This document shows, piece by piece, positions 10,420 to 21,510 of a DNA stretch of 64,000 nt. Each line of letters begins with the position of its first letter. Positions within the stretch are counted from its first letter, which is position 1. A model generated the notes under the pieces. The model did no database searches and had not been told where the DNA came from. It saw only the letters and a list, made by a program, of their open reading frames with translations. The DNA comes from Isoetes taiwanensis (Eukaryota; Streptophyta; Lycopodiopsida; Isoetales; Isoetaceae): positions 7,355,253 through 7,419,252 of the forward strand of contig JAJEKV010000017.1 of the NCBI GenBank assembly GCA_021234155.1, given 5' to 3'. Both the position numbers and the translations under genes were made by a program.

Positions 10420-12519
10420 ATATAACTGCGCAGAATCTCCTCCTTTCCACCTTATTAATCCAGTATCTGAGGGAATGACATTTCTAAGCTGAATCTAATA
10501 CTCGCGAAAGAGCTGCAGCTTCCAATTGACCTATTTTCATGAAACAAGACCAAAAGCCCAAATGCAAAAAACAAAACATCGGGCCAAGCGGAATGGCGAT
10601 CTACGGAGACAAACACTGTTTGATCAGCATAAAGGACAGAGGGATCAAGATAAAGTAGTAACAGGGCCCAGGAGCGCCAAACCAAGGATTCAAACCCGAA
10701 GAAAGAAGCCAGCAAAAGCTGGACTGCGACGTAAAAAGGTGGGCACGAATCAAGTGATTCAAAAGACGGTGCATTTTTCGAGTAGGCCGATAGAATTATT
10801 AACTAACCGGATTCAAAATTGCAGAAATCCCCCCCAAACCTGACGTGATTTTCAACCTAAACTCGCAGCTCATACGTGATTGGCTATGGCGACCAAGAAG
10901 ATGGGGCCACATTTGGGGGGAAGATTTGGGCCTTGTCTACATTTGAAGCCTAGGTTGAAATTTATGTAAATAGTCATAAAGGCACGAGGACTATAAGCTA
11001 CTTGAAATTGATTTCCTTTTTCCAGCTCCAACAATTTTCTAATAAAGCCCCACCAAGACTTGGAATATTCGCGTTTTGTATTTGCTGGAGGTATTTCAGG
11101 GATAGTTGGGCCTAGATTTGGCCGATGTATTGTATGAGTACTCGTATGGCAGGCGTATGTTTGGAGTGAAGCTTGTTGGCCACTGAAGATTGAAGTCCGG
11201 AAAGTGTCTGTGGCTTCTGTTTATTGTCATCTGATTGCATGGTATCAATTTAGAAGGAGATGGCTGCGCACATGGGCATCTTTCTTGGGAAGACAGATCA
11301 TTGTTGCATGCCATTGTTGTTGGTTGCAGAAGCCCAAGGTCAAAGCGATTGCCAGAATGGAGCAAGCAGGTCTATTCTTTTGTAATATGGGTTATGTCAA
11401 GCTCCTGCGGCAGATATGGACAGATTGTAGCCTGCCAAGCCCCTGAGGCAGATATGGGCTATGCATAGAGGGAGGAATGTAACGGACCCATGGGAGACCG
11501 CTCGAGTGGATCTTGGTGTTATGTTCCTGAGACACTGGCATAAATGGGTAGAAGCGACTACTCATAAACGTCTAGACGGTTTTGCCCAGTTGGTTATGGG
11601 CATGTCGGTTAGGAACGTTACAAGAAAGCAATTGCCCAGAAGGATTTTCCGCCATAGGGAAGCTCAGACCAAGCAGAGGATGGAGGCGAATCGATTGAGA
11701 CCGAGATTGAATTCTTGGATCTGAATGGGGTTATGGTTACTGTTGTTATGGTTTACACTTCTCATGCCCTCCTTAAAATCTCGACGCATGGTTCTGCGTT
11801 CTGATCTATTAGCTTGTAGGATATCATCTACAGCTGTCTCTGATGAAGGCAGTGGCGACCATGGTTCTGGGAAAATTTCCAATCGAGCCAATCGAGACCA
11901 TAGAAAATGTCATGTGATTTTTTTTTTGGCAAAATGAGTCGTGGATCTGGCACAATGCCAGGAATATGCTACCCATCAGTGGCTGACAACCAACGATATA
12001 AAAAACCAGATAAAGATAGAAAAAGACAGATAAGGTAAGGGTAACATTTTGCTAATGTTATATATTACTTTTTGAAAAAGAACTCCAAATTTTATTTTAA
12101 ATTTTTCAAAAAGCCTCTCTGTAAGGGATTTGACTTTCTGAGTTGCCTGAAGGGCAAACCATAGGGTTAGAGGGGATGGTAATAGAATATGCCTCGTTGA
12201 TATCAATTGGAAGGTACAGATTTGACTAGGAGGTTAAATGAGGGCTGAGATTCAATGTGGAGATTTTCAACAGGTGAGTACAGGTCGATTGGATGCATCC
12301 ATGCAGAAATGAGAGTTCCCATTTTGAGTGATGCGAACTTGGAGTTGCTTCGGATGCATGTTCTTGTGTAAGATTTAGGCAAATCGGCCTAGATGAGGAT
12401 GAAATTACATAAGGGATTTGTGCTTCGTTGAAGAGGACCCTTCTTGTATCTTCGTTGGCTCGCTAGAAACTTTCGACCAAGATGTAGTCCTTATAAGCAG
12501 GTTAAGCAATAATTTTTTT
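10420..12519. other. Gene-poor stretch upstream of cyclin A
   Basis: The first few hundred bases should hold the cyclin 5' UTR and promoter; no sharp element such as a TATA box could be fixed. The open frame at 11461-11724 (+) is basic and lacks any motif I know. A purine-biased, pyrimidine-poor stretch around 10560-10720 is also without coding signal. Nothing else is supported. Confidence 0.4.
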
Positions 12520-14771
12520 GGGAAAATTTTAAAAATACCCCTCTATTTTGAGGTATTATCAAAATACCCATGTATTTTGACATATTGTCAAAATGCCCCT
12601 TGATCTGTAGCTTTCAGACAATCCCTGCAGCGCTAACTCTGAACCTAACAAACAATCTACCAGTAGCAACTCAAAATTTGGAGATTTTCACAAAAATCAG
12701 TTAATATGGTATTATGGTGTCCGCTGGTGCAATGCCAGACCTTTCTGGTCTATGCTTTAAAATAAGAGCAGAGTGATCCAAAACTAGACAAAGAGCCGCA
12801 GAGCCGCAGAGCCTTCCTCCAGAGTTTTTTTGAAGATAACTGTGGCAGGCCCACAAAGCTTTCCGTCAGTGTTTTTCCGAAGGTGATTGTGGCATGCATG
12901 CGAGTTGCTTCTAGGTTGCATATATTCGACAACCAATAGGAAGTTCAAAGCACTATTGTAGATGGATTTTGCTAGTAATTTGTACAACAAGTGGAGAATT
13001 TGATAGCTTCCTGAGTATTGGAGCCATTGCCCAAAACCTACAACAAGAAACAAAAGAGAAACTTACTCTGCCCCAAGAAAAATTACAATGGGCTCAAGAT
13101 CTTATGGTTTTCTCGGCCTGTTGCTTCTAGCCCTGCTTGAAACTGAAAAATTTGCAAGCTCTATAATCGGATCTTCATCGTTTTCCATATCTGATTAGAA
13201 GCCCAAATTATCATCTCCAATTTATCTTATCTTATGTTATAATATTAAAGCGTAAGTATATCATGGACCACGCCCTAATTTGGACGGCCTAAGATCATGA
13301 GATTGCATTGAAAGACTGAGATTTATCGCACGGCTTCCCACCACCATGATTGGTCATGCTTTGATCTCTTAGAGGGAAAGGGAAGTGAAAAAGGGCATGG
13401 GAAAAAGGGGAAGAGGGAAACGGTGAGAAAAGGGAAAAGGGAGGGAAAGGAGGGAGGGGGGAGAAAATGTAAGGAAAAGGGGGAAGAGGGAAAGGGTGCA
13501 GAAAGGAGAAAAAGGAAAAGGGAAAAATAGTGGAGAGAGAGGGAAAAACGTATAGGAAAAGAGAAATGGAAAGGAAAAAGAAGAAAGGGGGATGGAAATA
13601 GGAGAAAAGGAAGTGACAAAAGGCATGGGGAAAAAGGAAAGGAAAATGGGAAATGGGCAAGGGAAAGAAAGAAAAGGGTGAGGAAAGGGGAAAAAGAAGA
13701 GAAAAAAAGCATGAGAAAAGAGAAAAGAGAAAAGAAAAGGGAAGGGGAACATGCATAGGGAAAAAGGGAAGAGAGTGGAAAAAGGGGAAAAGGGGTACAT
13801 GAAAAAGGTGGGGAAAGGGGAACAAATAAAATGCATGGGAAAGGAAAAGAGAAAAGAAAAAGGAAGCAAGAATGGAATGGGAGAAAGGGGAAGGGCACAG
13901 AAAGGATGAAAAGTTAAGGGAATGGAAAAGGGGGGCGGAAAAAAGGAGACGAGGAAAGGGGAGAGGGAAATGGGAATGGGGCACTGGAAAAATGGGAAGA
14001 GAGAAAAGGTGAGGAAAGGGGAAAAAAGGGGAAAAAAAAAGGGAGCATGGAAAAAGGGAAAAGAAAAAAGAAAAGGAAGGGGAATGGGCACAGGGAAAAG
14101 GGAAAGAAGGTGGGGAAAAGAGGAAAAGAGGCACATGAAAAATGTGGGAAAAAAAGGAACGAAAAAAGGGCATGGAAAAGAGAAAAGGAAATGGAAGGGT
14201 GAAAAGGACAAGAGCAGGGAAAGGATGAAAAGGGAAGGGAAAAAGTCTGTCAGAGAAGGGGGAAGAGAAGAAGGGAAAGGAGAAAGGAAAGGGAAGGGAA
14301 GGGGAGGGGGATAAAAAATGAAAAATGGGAGAAGAGAAAAAAAACTAGGGAAAATGAGAAAAAAAAAAGGAAAAAGGAAGGTGTGTAGTAAAAGGAGAAA
14401 AAAAAAGGAAACACGGGATAGAGCAGAAAGGCAAAGGAAAGGGGAGAGGGGGTCGAAGGCATAAAAACCTTTTATAGCCCAACAACAGTGGGTTTGGTTT
14501 CTATTATATTAGATTTATGAAAAAGAGTCTGAATTGAACAGTTTCGTCCACACAAGTTCCTAACTTATGCCTAGCAACGCTGGACACCATTCGATAGTGG
14601 GTACTGGTTTCGCCCTATGCCAAACCCGTCCTTTGCCTGAAACTCATTCCAGTCATTCTTCTTATCTCTAGTAGTTTCATAGCCATATCAGGGGCATTTT
14701 GACAATATTTCAAAATATAAGGGCATTTTCATAAATAACACAAAATAGAGGGATATTTTTGAAATTTTCCC
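12520..14771. mobile_element. Mutator-like element with terminal inverted repeats, copy A
   Basis: The ends are inverted repeats of about 85 bp starting GGGAAAATTTT.AAAATACC and continuing with CCTCTATTTTG and a TCAAAATGCCCCT word; the right end is at 14771. GGG-starting, AAAATACCCC-rich ends are typical of plant Mutator-like elements (class is inference). A possible 9-bp target duplication AATTTTTTT flanks it, but it is low complexity. The interior from 12600 to about 13220 and from about 14583 to the end matches copy B (45553-46471) in opposite orientation. The 1.36 kb between is extra to this copy and holds the polypurine tract. No transposase is present, so it is non-autonomous. Confidence 0.75.
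13371..14455 (+). repeat. 1.1-kb polypurine (A/G) tract with higher-order repeat
   Basis: For more than 1000 bases the plus strand is almost only A and G, with occasional ATG, CAT or GCA interruptions. Marker words recur at a distance of roughly 321-335 bp: GTGAGGAAAGGGG (about 13678 and 14009), GCATGGxAAxG-AGAAAAGG (about 13834 and 14169), ACATGAAAAA (about 13798 and 14124). The tract therefore grew by duplication of a roughly 330-bp unit built of short G3-5A1-5 words. The long open frames on its minus strand (Phe/Pro/Ser/Leu only) are a compositional artefact. Such mirror-like purine tracts can form triplex DNA. Confidence 0.9.
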
Positions 14772-15079
14772 TTAATTTTTTTGTTTTATGTCAACGAAGA
14801 GAGCAAGTTTTCTCCTTGCAATTGGCAAGTGATTCCGGCAATGTTCACATAGGATATAATTACAGTAATAAATTCTATTGATCATAGTTCCATTATACTG
14901 TTGGTTGCGTATTAATTGCATTAGAAATACGGTTTCTGGTCTGGCTTCAATAAGAAACTACACAAGCACTATACTAAATGTTGATTTCGAATAGTTGAGA
15001 TTAGACTATGCTGAATCCAGTCAAATACTGATTTAACATAGTTGAGATTAAACTATGTTGGGTTATTTTAGCAAAAAAG
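14772..15079. other. Gene-free stretch
   Basis: AT-rich spacer between the Mutator-like element and the LINE tails. A short local duplication of a TAGTTGAGATTA-type word is visible near 14995-15060. No gene is seen. Confidence 0.5.
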
Positions 15080-15131
15080 GGCAAGTGCTTTGGCCTCAGT
15101 GGACGATAAAAAATCATTCTCATTCTATTAT
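15080..15131 (+). mobile_element. LINE 3' tail fragment
   Basis: Only the last bases of a LINE are present: TGGCCTCAGTGGACGATAAA followed by a TTCTCATTCTATTA tail. It matches the end of the UTR of the copies at 260-1081 and 15220-15795, so it is an extremely 5'-truncated insertion of the same group. Confidence 0.55.
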
Positions 15132-15219
15132 TGTACAACGTGGTGATTTATTTAAAGAAAATCGGTTTTTATCATAGAACAAAGGGCATATAAGGGCAAA
15201 ACTTATTTTACCCGTCCCT

Positions 15220-15795
15220 TGAACATGGCCCCCACCAGTATTTGAAGGCACACATCTCTACTAAGAAACGGAGAGCTATAGCTGCAATAAGGACAGGGTC
15301 GCACCATCTCAGAATTGAGACAGGCCGCTGGGGTACAGATGGAGGGCAGGGAATCCCCCGGCATGAGAGATTATGCCAGTGCTGTCACATGCAGATAGTA
15401 GAAGATGAACACCATGCTCTACAGGAATGCCCAGCATATGAAACATCCGAGCAGCTCATGCCGATCTCAGATGCTCTGAGATAGCAATTCATCAACTGCT
15501 GGCTTCGCCAATGGTTGCACGTTTCGCGTCCTACATTTTGCAAGTCTCCACCGTCAGTGAGTCCCTCACAGCACAGGGAATTTGAGCGCCCAGATAGGGC
15601 CTCTCAACGCCTATTACAAGGGTTTTTCTTCCCGCATGGGGGGTTTTTTCATCCCAGTGGTAAAGACACATTGTACAGGGTTTCTAAGGTTTTCTTTTGT
15701 GTTTAGAAACTTTCTGCTATATTGTATCACTGTCTCATAGGCCAATTGGCCTCCGTGGACGTTAAAATATACTTCCTTCTTTCCTTCCTTCCTTA
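15220..15795 (+). mobile_element. 5'-truncated LINE with C-terminal zinc knuckle
   Basis: The reading frame 15242-15484 is intact and gives the C-terminus of a LINE polyprotein: RTGSHHLRIETGRW, PRHERLCQCC, then VEDEHHALQECPAY. This is the CxxC...H...C knuckle (C-x2-C, H, C) found after the reverse transcriptase in many LINEs. The 3' UTR shows GGGTTTTTC and GGGGGTTTTTTCATCCC (about 15618-15655), GGCCTCCGTGGACGTTAAAA (about 15747), and a TTCCTTCTTTCCTTCC tail (15772-15795). It lies just upstream of the copia insertion. The 5' boundary is uncertain. Confidence 0.8.
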
Positions 15796-16067
15796 AAAAG
15801 GCATCGAAGCCTTTTTCAAAAGAGAACAACAGAGTATTTATAGATGGGCGAACAACAACATCGGAACACGAAGGTGACCATTCGGCTGACATCTTGACTG
15901 CTACAGTAGCTTTGCACTTGCTACAGTAACTTAAGGCCCAGATCCGACCAACGAACCATTTTCGGCCACTGTAGATCCGACCTCAGCGATTTGATGTAAT
16001 CTGCCTCTTCCACAACAAATTTCTTTTTCTACTAATTCTTAAGCCATTCCCTTCTACTGCCGGATAA
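15796..16067. other. Spacer before the copia element
   Basis: The sequence contains repeated CTACAGTA words and could be part of an older LTR, because it continues beyond the copia insertion at 23183. No gene is seen. Confidence 0.35.
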
Positions 16068-16072
16068 CCCAT

Positions 16073-16663
16073 TGTTATTAAGAAGTCAGACAATATTCAC
16101 AGTACAAGTTGAGAAGACTATAATCTGAAGCTCAGTATCAGTTCTTTATACCATGATTCAGTGCTAGTTGTTATATGCAAGTCATAGTAACAATTATTGG
16201 CTACATATGACCTATAGTCTATGGGGACTAAGGTTCTTAAAATATTTGATCAAAGCTAAATGGGAAGATATCTGATACTTAGGAAATACATGTTTCTTAT
16301 TAAAGCAGACATGTTTGGATTTGAATGCTCGGTGGAGACAAAACCGTCGGAGTGAGAAGTTCGGTTGCCTAACCGCCGGATGCTCTAAACTATAAGTGAC
16401 AGGCCTTAGATCTAACTCCTAGTGAGTCGGATCTACAAGAAATGTGTTAAACAAGTATGATCAATGCTGCTGCAGGAATCTGGTCAATATCATTGCTACA
16501 GTAAAGTTCAAATAGTGTTTTCGATGGTTTATGGTATTTGTGCATAATGCAATTCGAAGATTCAAGTGTTAATCTTCTATTGAATAATTTGCTAGATAAA
16601 GGTTGCTTCAATAAGTTGCATTACTATACATTAGAATTGCTATACAAAATTGATCTAACAACA
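16073..16663 (+). repeat. Copia 5' LTR (591 bp)
   Basis: The LTR begins TGTTATTAAG and ends TAACAACA, giving the canonical TG...CA. The limits are set by comparison with the 3' LTR and by the CCCAT target duplication. Confidence 0.95.
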
Positions 16664-16665
16664 AG

Positions 16666-16677
16666 TGGTATCAGAGC
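16666..16677 (+). promoter_or_regulatory. Copia primer binding site (initiator tRNA-Met)
   Basis: TGGTATCAGAGC starts two bases after the 5' LTR and is complementary to the 3' end of plant initiator tRNA-Met, the usual primer for copia reverse transcription. Confidence 0.95.
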
Positions 16678-16827
16678 ACTTCAGGTTATAGATCATGACA
16701 AGTAGATTTGGTGCGAGTCTACTTAGTGCAGTCGAAATTTACAAAGGAGGGCCAGGATTTCAAATCTGGAAAAACTAGATTATGCACATTTTGGAAGTGG
16801 CGGAACTTTGAGAATTAGTAGATCCAA

Positions 16828-17690
16828 ATGAAGAGGAGGGTAATGCAGAGAATTGATCTGCTACAAGTGCTGCAACTAGTTCGACTGCAGGAGAGGCCAG
16901 AGGAGGGGGTTTGTCTGCAAACTCAGGTTTTAAATTCAAGTGGAGAAGGGAGCTCATCCAATGCATCCAAAATAGCAAAATTAAAGGAGGCCAAAGGTAT
17001 TATTTGTAGCAAGGTTGGACCAACAATTATGCTCAAATTGAGAGGTAAGACACCTAGACAAATGTGGAGTTATTTGCTTAAGAACTATGAAGCCAAAACC
17101 TCTTCACAAATTGATGTTTTGGAAAGTGAATTAAGGAACTTGAAGTTTCATGAGGATGATGTTGTCTTAGAATTTTTTAATAAATTCGATAACATCATAG
17201 CAAACTTAGATGGAGCTGGAGCAGTCATTAATGAAAGATATCAAGTTTTGTCCATAGCTAGGGCTGTGTCATCCAATGAACACTTATCAGTCCTAATAAG
17301 AAATGTAGCAAAGACTAGAAATAGAGAAGAGAATATGCTAAGGACAGAAGTTGAGCAGAGGAAAGTAAAAAGAGAAAATGAGAAAGCTAGTGAAATACTC
17401 TACGGGGGAAAAAGGACGAGTAGGTCCTTGTTTCTATTGCAATACAGAAGGTCACATTAAGGCTAATTGTCCCATACTATCTAAGAATGATAGACGCTTC
17501 AATTGTCAAGGATATGGACATGTTGCTGCTAACTGTTCTAGCCCCCAAAGGATCAAGATAAGAACAGGGGACAAGATATGGCTGCTAGGGGCAGGGGATA
17601 CAGTGCAAGTGGTACTAATTCTAGAGAAAGAGGAAATTTCAGGAACAAAGGAAGAGGAAGACCAACCAGTGTGAATATAACTAGAGAGGC
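16828..17690 (+). pseudogene. Copia gag with zinc knuckle, frameshifted
   Basis: This is the capsid precursor of the copia element. The first frame (to about 17440) carries the gag helical domain with MWSYLLKNYEAKTSSQI and LRNLKFHEDD. A frameshift near 17400-17440 moves the reading into the nucleocapsid part, which has one intact CX2CX4HX4C knuckle (CFYCNTEGHIKANC). A second knuckle has lost its first Cys (Arg instead). The start codon region is also poor. Not functional. Confidence 0.85.
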
Positions 17691-17694
17691 AAAT

Positions 17695-17859
17695 GAAGAT
17701 AAGATAAGATAAGATAAATTTTTACGTCCACGGGAACCCAACGGGTTATGGGACGGCACATGCAAGGGCAACAGCCCATCTAAAACCTGGGGACTAGGCC
17801 CCATCACCAAACACAATAACCAAATATTAAAAGGCTACCAATAATAAGATAAGATAATG
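17695..17859 (-). mobile_element. Short LINE tail inserted in the copia gag
   Basis: Read on the minus strand, this is the last ~110 bases of a LINE 3' UTR, including CCCATAACCCGTTGGGTTCC and GTGGACGTAAAAA, ending in a TTATC repeat tail. The flanks are GAAGATAAGATAAGAT on the left and AATAAGATAAGATAATG on the right, which look like a target duplication. The copia reading NED can be followed across it. It belongs to the same group as the LINE at 260-1081, but the tail unit differs. Confidence 0.75.
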
Positions 17860-17884
17860 CTAATGCTAGTGGTAAATTTATGCT

Positions 17885-18195
17885 TCTAAAATTATCTAGA
17901 CATAGCCAGTCCAAGGATTGGAAGGCCATTGATCTAGAATAATTGCTGCGCCTCCCATGTACACTGCCCATTTCTTTTGCAGGCGGGCTGCCCTCACCTT
18001 GCAGAGCTCCTCCTTACGGTTACACAATTGAAGAGGGGAGAGGTCCTCCTGTACTGAGAAACTAGTCCCTCTGAGATGGTTTCCATGCTGAAGAACATGT
18101 AAGCGGCTAAGAGTGTCTTGAAACCGAACCAAAAGATGGCGAGGACGATCAGGTCTTGCCGCTCCACCCTAGTAGCGGAGACAACTCCACCGGCC
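17885..18195 (-). other. Unidentified insert in the copia element
   Basis: About 310 bases here are foreign to copia: they are GC-richer and coding in the copia frame stops. The minus strand is open for 70-78 codons in two frames but without a motif I can name. It may be a second insertion or a LINE fragment. Confidence 0.4.
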
Positions 18196-19872
18196 TTCAC
18201 ATGCATGAAGAAGAAATGGACGAAAATGCAAAGATAATAATTTCAAAAACATTCTCAGCTTCTGAAAAATGTTCTAAGGATGATGATAATCTATTTGTCA
18301 TAAATAGTGGAGCTGAAAGAAGCGTGATTAAATGCAAATGCAGATTAACGAAGAAGACTCGCAAAAATTCCAGTTTTGTTTCAATGGGAGATGGAAAACT
18401 AGAGAAGGTTGAAGAAGGAGGTCTTTTGAAGCTGTACGATTTCGAAGGGAAAATTGTTATGCTTGACAAAGTATTTTGTGCGCCTAATATAGTGAAAAAC
18501 CTTATTTCTGTTACACAACTGGTGGATCTTGGATATCAAGTGATCTTTGAAAAGTTATTTTGTAAAGTGATGATGCATAATAAAATCAAGTTTCTTGGGA
18601 AACGTATTGGTAAGCTTTTTGGCTTTTATAATGATATGGCTGATTTAATCAATACAGTAATGATACCTGCAATAGTGGCATGAGAGATTGGGGCACACTC
18701 ATGCAAGCAATATAAATTACATGATTAAAAAAGGGATGATTATAGGAGAAGGTAATAAAGAAGAACATCTTAAATGTGAAGGTTGCTTACTAGGGAAAAA
18801 CAACAGGCTGCCATTTCCAAAGCATGCAAAGAGAGCAAGAGAAATTCTGGAAATTATTCATAGTGATTTATGTGGGCCTTTAAATGTAAGGAGCATACAT
18901 GGGAAAAGGTATTTTATCACCTTTACAGATGATTTGACTAGAAAAACTAAATGCTACACTCTAAGAAGCAAATATCAAGCTTTTGAAGCATTCAAGATAT
19001 TCCAAGCTGAAGCAAAAAGGCAAACTGGTAAGAAAATTAAATGTTTAAGAACTGACAGGGGAGGTGAATTTGTTTCTTACAGGTTCAACAAATATTGTCA
19101 AAATCTTGGGATAAAAAGGCAACTCACTTGTTCACATACACCCCAACAAAATGGAGTAGCAGAAAGGAAGAATAGGTCATTGCTTAATGCAGTAAGGTCT
19201 ATGCTCAAACATGCTAGTCTGCCAAATTTTCTATGGGAGGAAGCATTCAAATCTGCTGCAAACATTCAAAATAAATTACCCACAAGGAGTACAAATGGAG
19301 AAGCACCTGATAAACTATGGTATGGGACTGAACCTTCCTTTGATCAATACAGAGTATATGGATGTGCAGCATATGCTCATATTCCAGAAAAGAAATTAGA
19401 TGATAGGGCCTGTTTGTGTTATCTCATAGGTTATGATGAAAACTCAAAAGGTTATCTGTTGTATAAGCATATCAAGAAGAAAATTATACTAAGTAGAGAT
19501 GTAACTTTTGATGAGAATGTCCTTTATAAATATAGAGAAAAGGAAAAACAGAAGAATATGGAAAACTCAAATAAAAGGAATAATGATCATACGAGATCAG
19601 TTAGCTTTGATGGAGAAGAATCTAATGAAGGCAAGTCTAAAAATATGACAGACATTGAGCAGACTGATAATGAGAGGAATGATATAAATGGGGAAATCCA
19701 GCCTACTGTGAACCATAGAAGTGATGTGGTAAAAATTAGAAAAAAGAAAACAGAAGCAGAAAGACTTAGGAATGACCTGGAATTTGATGCAAACAAATAT
19801 GGTCAAAATGATGAAGGAAAAAGTAAAAGGATTATTGAGGAACTAAACTTGAACAAATCTTGGCTATTTTAG
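18196..19872 (+). pseudogene. Copia protease and integrase region
   Basis: The protease active site reads FVINSGAERS where copia normally has a D-S-G, so the catalytic Asp is replaced by Asn. A break near 18660-18690 separates it from integrase. Integrase has the HHCC finger (WHERLGH...H and CEGC), then the DDE residues in HSDLCGP, RTDRGGEF and GVAERKNR. The chain continues through the acidic linker to a stop at 19872, where the frame shifts to reverse transcriptase. Confidence 0.9.
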
Positions 19873-21437
19873 AACCAAATGTACCTTCTTGTTATGAAGA
19901 ATCAATGACTGCAGGAGACTCATTATACTGGAAGAAAGCCATGGAAGAGGAACTGAATGCCTTTCAAAGAATTCAAACTTATGAACTAGTTGAAAGACCC
20001 AGTGGGAAGAATATTGTTAAAAACAAATGGATATTCAGACTTCAGCCTGATTCAGATGAGAAAGGGCAGAAATATAAAGCCAGATTGGTGGCAAAAGGGT
20101 TCTCCCAAAACAAAAAGGACTTGATTACGATGAAACCTTTTCACCAATAGTAAAACTAGCAAGTTTAAGAATGCTATTAGCAATTGCAAATGCCAAGAAT
20201 CTTGACATACATCATATGGATGTAAATACTGCCTTCCTAAATGCCAAATTGGATGAGGAGATTTTTATGGAGCGGCCACAAGGGTTTGAAGTTGGAACAA
20301 CTTGGTCTGGAAATTAAAGAGAGTTGTCTATGGTCTTAAACAAGCACCCAGACAATGGTATATTTGCATGGATGAATATCTCAGAACAAGGGGTTTTAAC
20401 AAATTGCAAAGCGATGGGAATATCTATGTTCTAAGACAAGATAGCAGTTATTGCATCATTGCACTATATGTGGATGATCGCATTATGATTTCCAACTCAA
20501 TGGAATGTCTAAACTATAGCAAAGATATGCTGAAGCACAAATTCAAAATGACTGACCTAGGTGAACTAAAAAAGTTTTTGGGGATTGAAGTATACAGGGA
20601 CAGGAAAAACAGGAAGCTCATTCTTACACAAACATCAAACATTCAGAGCATATTAGAAAGATTTGGAATGAATGACTGTAAGACAGATGACACTCCTTTA
20701 GTACCTGGTCATGCAATATCAGGGGACATGTGTCCTAAAACTACAACAGAAGCAAGAGAAATGGAAGAAATACCATACAGAGAATTATTAGGTTGCCTAC
20801 TATATGTTAGCAATTGTACACGCCCTGACATTGCCTTCTCAGTCAGCTTATTAAGTAGATACACAAACAATCCAGGAAAGCAGCATTGGATAGCAGCAAA
20901 AAGAATACTGAGATTTCTCAAGGGAACTCAAGAACAAGGTTTGTGCTATTCAAATGATGATCTAATTCTCAAAGGGTACTGTGATGCAGACTGGGGATCA
21001 GACTTGGACAAAAAGGAATCCACATCAGGGTTTTCACTAATGCTTGGAGGAGCAGCCATTATATGGAAATAAAAAAACAAACAAGTATTGTCATGTCCAC
21101 AGCTGAGGCTGAATATGCAGCCACCACACTTGCTGCCAAGGAAATTGTTTGGGCCAGGAGATTACTCAATGAGCCGGGCATAATTCAAGTAAGTGCTATT
21201 GTGTTATTATGTGACAGTCAAAGCTGTATTGCTATCACAAAAAATCTCGTGCAAAGGACCAAGCATGTTGAATTACATATGCACTTTATTAGGGAATTGG
21301 TTGCTAAGAAATATGTATCAGTGGAATTTATAAGCACTCAAGACCAAGCAGCAGACATCTTAACAAAAGCACTGACACAAGTTAAGTTCAGAAAGTTCAA
21401 GGACTTGCTTGGAATTACAGGATACAATGTTGTCTAG
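19873..21437 (+). pseudogene. Copia reverse transcriptase and RNase H region
   Basis: The reverse transcriptase starts with WKKAMEEELNAFQ and NKWIFRLQ. Frame breaks occur near 20112 and 20296. It then shows VYGLKQAPRQWY and the catalytic box ALYVDDRIM, so the catalytic aspartates survive. RNase H has YCDADWGSD. The W-K / K-K-Q junction is broken near 21065-21072, and the last part continues with TAEAEYAA, CDSQSCIAI and DILTKAL to the stop at 21437. These pieces cannot make a single protein as they stand. Confidence 0.92.
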
Positions 21438-21503
21438 CCAACATTCAACAAATGTTAGCAAACTTTCAGAAACTCATACAGTTATCTGAGAATATTATCT
21501 GAT

Positions 21504-21510
21504 GGAGGAA
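21504..21510 (+). promoter_or_regulatory. Copia polypurine tract
   Basis: GGAGGAA lies directly before the TG of the 3' LTR, as needed to prime plus-strand DNA synthesis. Confidence 0.8.

Noticed and set aside
10244-10843. Plus-strand open frames opposite and upstream of cyclin exon 1
   Set aside because: They are antisense shadows of the cyclin exon or basic low-information sequence without motif.
13295-14211. Open frames of 280-292 codons on the minus strand
   Set aside because: They lie over the polypurine tract and contain almost only Phe, Pro, Ser and Leu; no stop codon can occur in such sequence, so they carry no coding evidence.
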